Assembly: GCA_023387135.1 (NCBI GenBank)
Contig: JAEWIK010000313.1
Span: forward strand, 1-5,512
Reading direction: 5' to 3'
Origin: Actinomycetes bacterium
Lineage (GTDB): Bacteria; Actinomycetota; Actinomycetes; Propionibacteriales; Propionibacteriaceae
DNA: 5,512 nucleotides
In this document: piece after piece, positions 5,448-5,512 of the stretch
Position numbering within the stretch: position 1 is the stretch's first letter
Layout: the number at the start of each line of letters is the position of its first letter
Position numbers and translations under genes: made by a program
The notes under the pieces: generated by a model
Seen by the model: only the letters and a program-made list of their open reading frames with translations
Database searches by the model: none
Told to the model about the DNA's origin: nothing

Positions 5448-5512
5448 ATGGACTGGGGCACCATTCTGATGGTCGTGCTGATGGGCGGCGCGGTCTACTT
5501 CCTGATGATCCG
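5448..5512 (+). CDS. yajC: Preprotein translocase subunit YajC, 3'-truncated by the window edge
   Basis: Only 21 full codons are visible: a short polar start (MDWGT), one hydrophobic helix from about residue 6, and the sequence YFLMI followed by the first two bases of what is probably an Arg codon. This is the YajC pattern, in which a single N-terminal membrane segment ends in YF-x-x-IRPQ-x-K(R). YajC is a small inner-membrane partner of SecDF-YidC in Sec-dependent protein export. The ATG at 5448 has a Shine-Dalgarno (AAGGA, 5435-5439) at an 8-nt spacing. Location after ruvB agrees with the common actinobacterial order ruvB-yajC-secD-secF. The cytoplasmic domain lies beyond the window, so the call rests on the helix, the YFLMI motif and position. 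Confidence 0.85.
   Translation, partial: MDWGTILMVVLMGGAVYFLMI

Noticed and set aside
1..5512. A hidden novel multi-gene system
   Set aside because: All but one gene have clear housekeeping identities in an order known from actinobacteria, gaps are short, and no repeat array, recombinase, toxin-antitoxin pair or defence-type domain is visible.

Overview
The window is about 5.5 kb of very GC-rich, densely packed chromosomal DNA from an actinobacterium. Four things point there: a PriA-type HisA, a YebC with the actinobacterial N-terminus, the order ruvC-ruvA-ruvB-yajC, and a LexA operator of the actinobacterial/Gram-positive type. Some RuvB and LplA motifs recall Propionibacteriaceae-like genomes, but genus cannot be fixed from this sequence. 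I see no tRNA, rRNA, insertion sequence, CRISPR array or phage gene. The window reads as conserved housekeeping DNA, and I found no convincing undescribed multi-gene system.

Layout. Positions 2-670 (+) hold the 3' nine-tenths of priA/hisA, shared by histidine and tryptophan synthesis. Positions 755-1084 (+) encode a small proline-rich protein with two membrane segments and no recognised family. It faces, only 6 bp away, a lipoate-protein ligase gene on the minus strand (1091-2155). A perfect hairpin lies across this convergent junction. The ligase carries its accessory domain at the N-terminus, the reverse of the E. coli LplA order. Divergent from it, yebC (2289-3056, +) encodes a TACO1/YebC-family protein.

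After two GC-rich hairpins, ruvC (3172-3708), ruvA (3705-4298) and ruvB (4305-5345) form a tight operon for Holliday-junction processing. RuvA binds the junction, RuvB drives branch migration and RuvC resolves it. A near-consensus LexA box abuts the -10 element upstream of ruvC, so the operon is probably DNA-damage inducible and transcribed separately from yebC. Another 102 bp separates ruvB from the first 21 codons of yajC (5448 to window end), which normally opens a yajC-secD-secF set.

Regulation. The small membrane-protein gene and the ligase gene each have a TANNNT -10 hexamer exactly 7 nt before a GTG start and no Shine-Dalgarno sequence, so both are probably leaderless transcripts. Arginine codon choice also changes along the window: AGG/AGA is 7 of 57 Arg codons in priA, lplA and yebC together, but 25 of 58 in ruvCAB.
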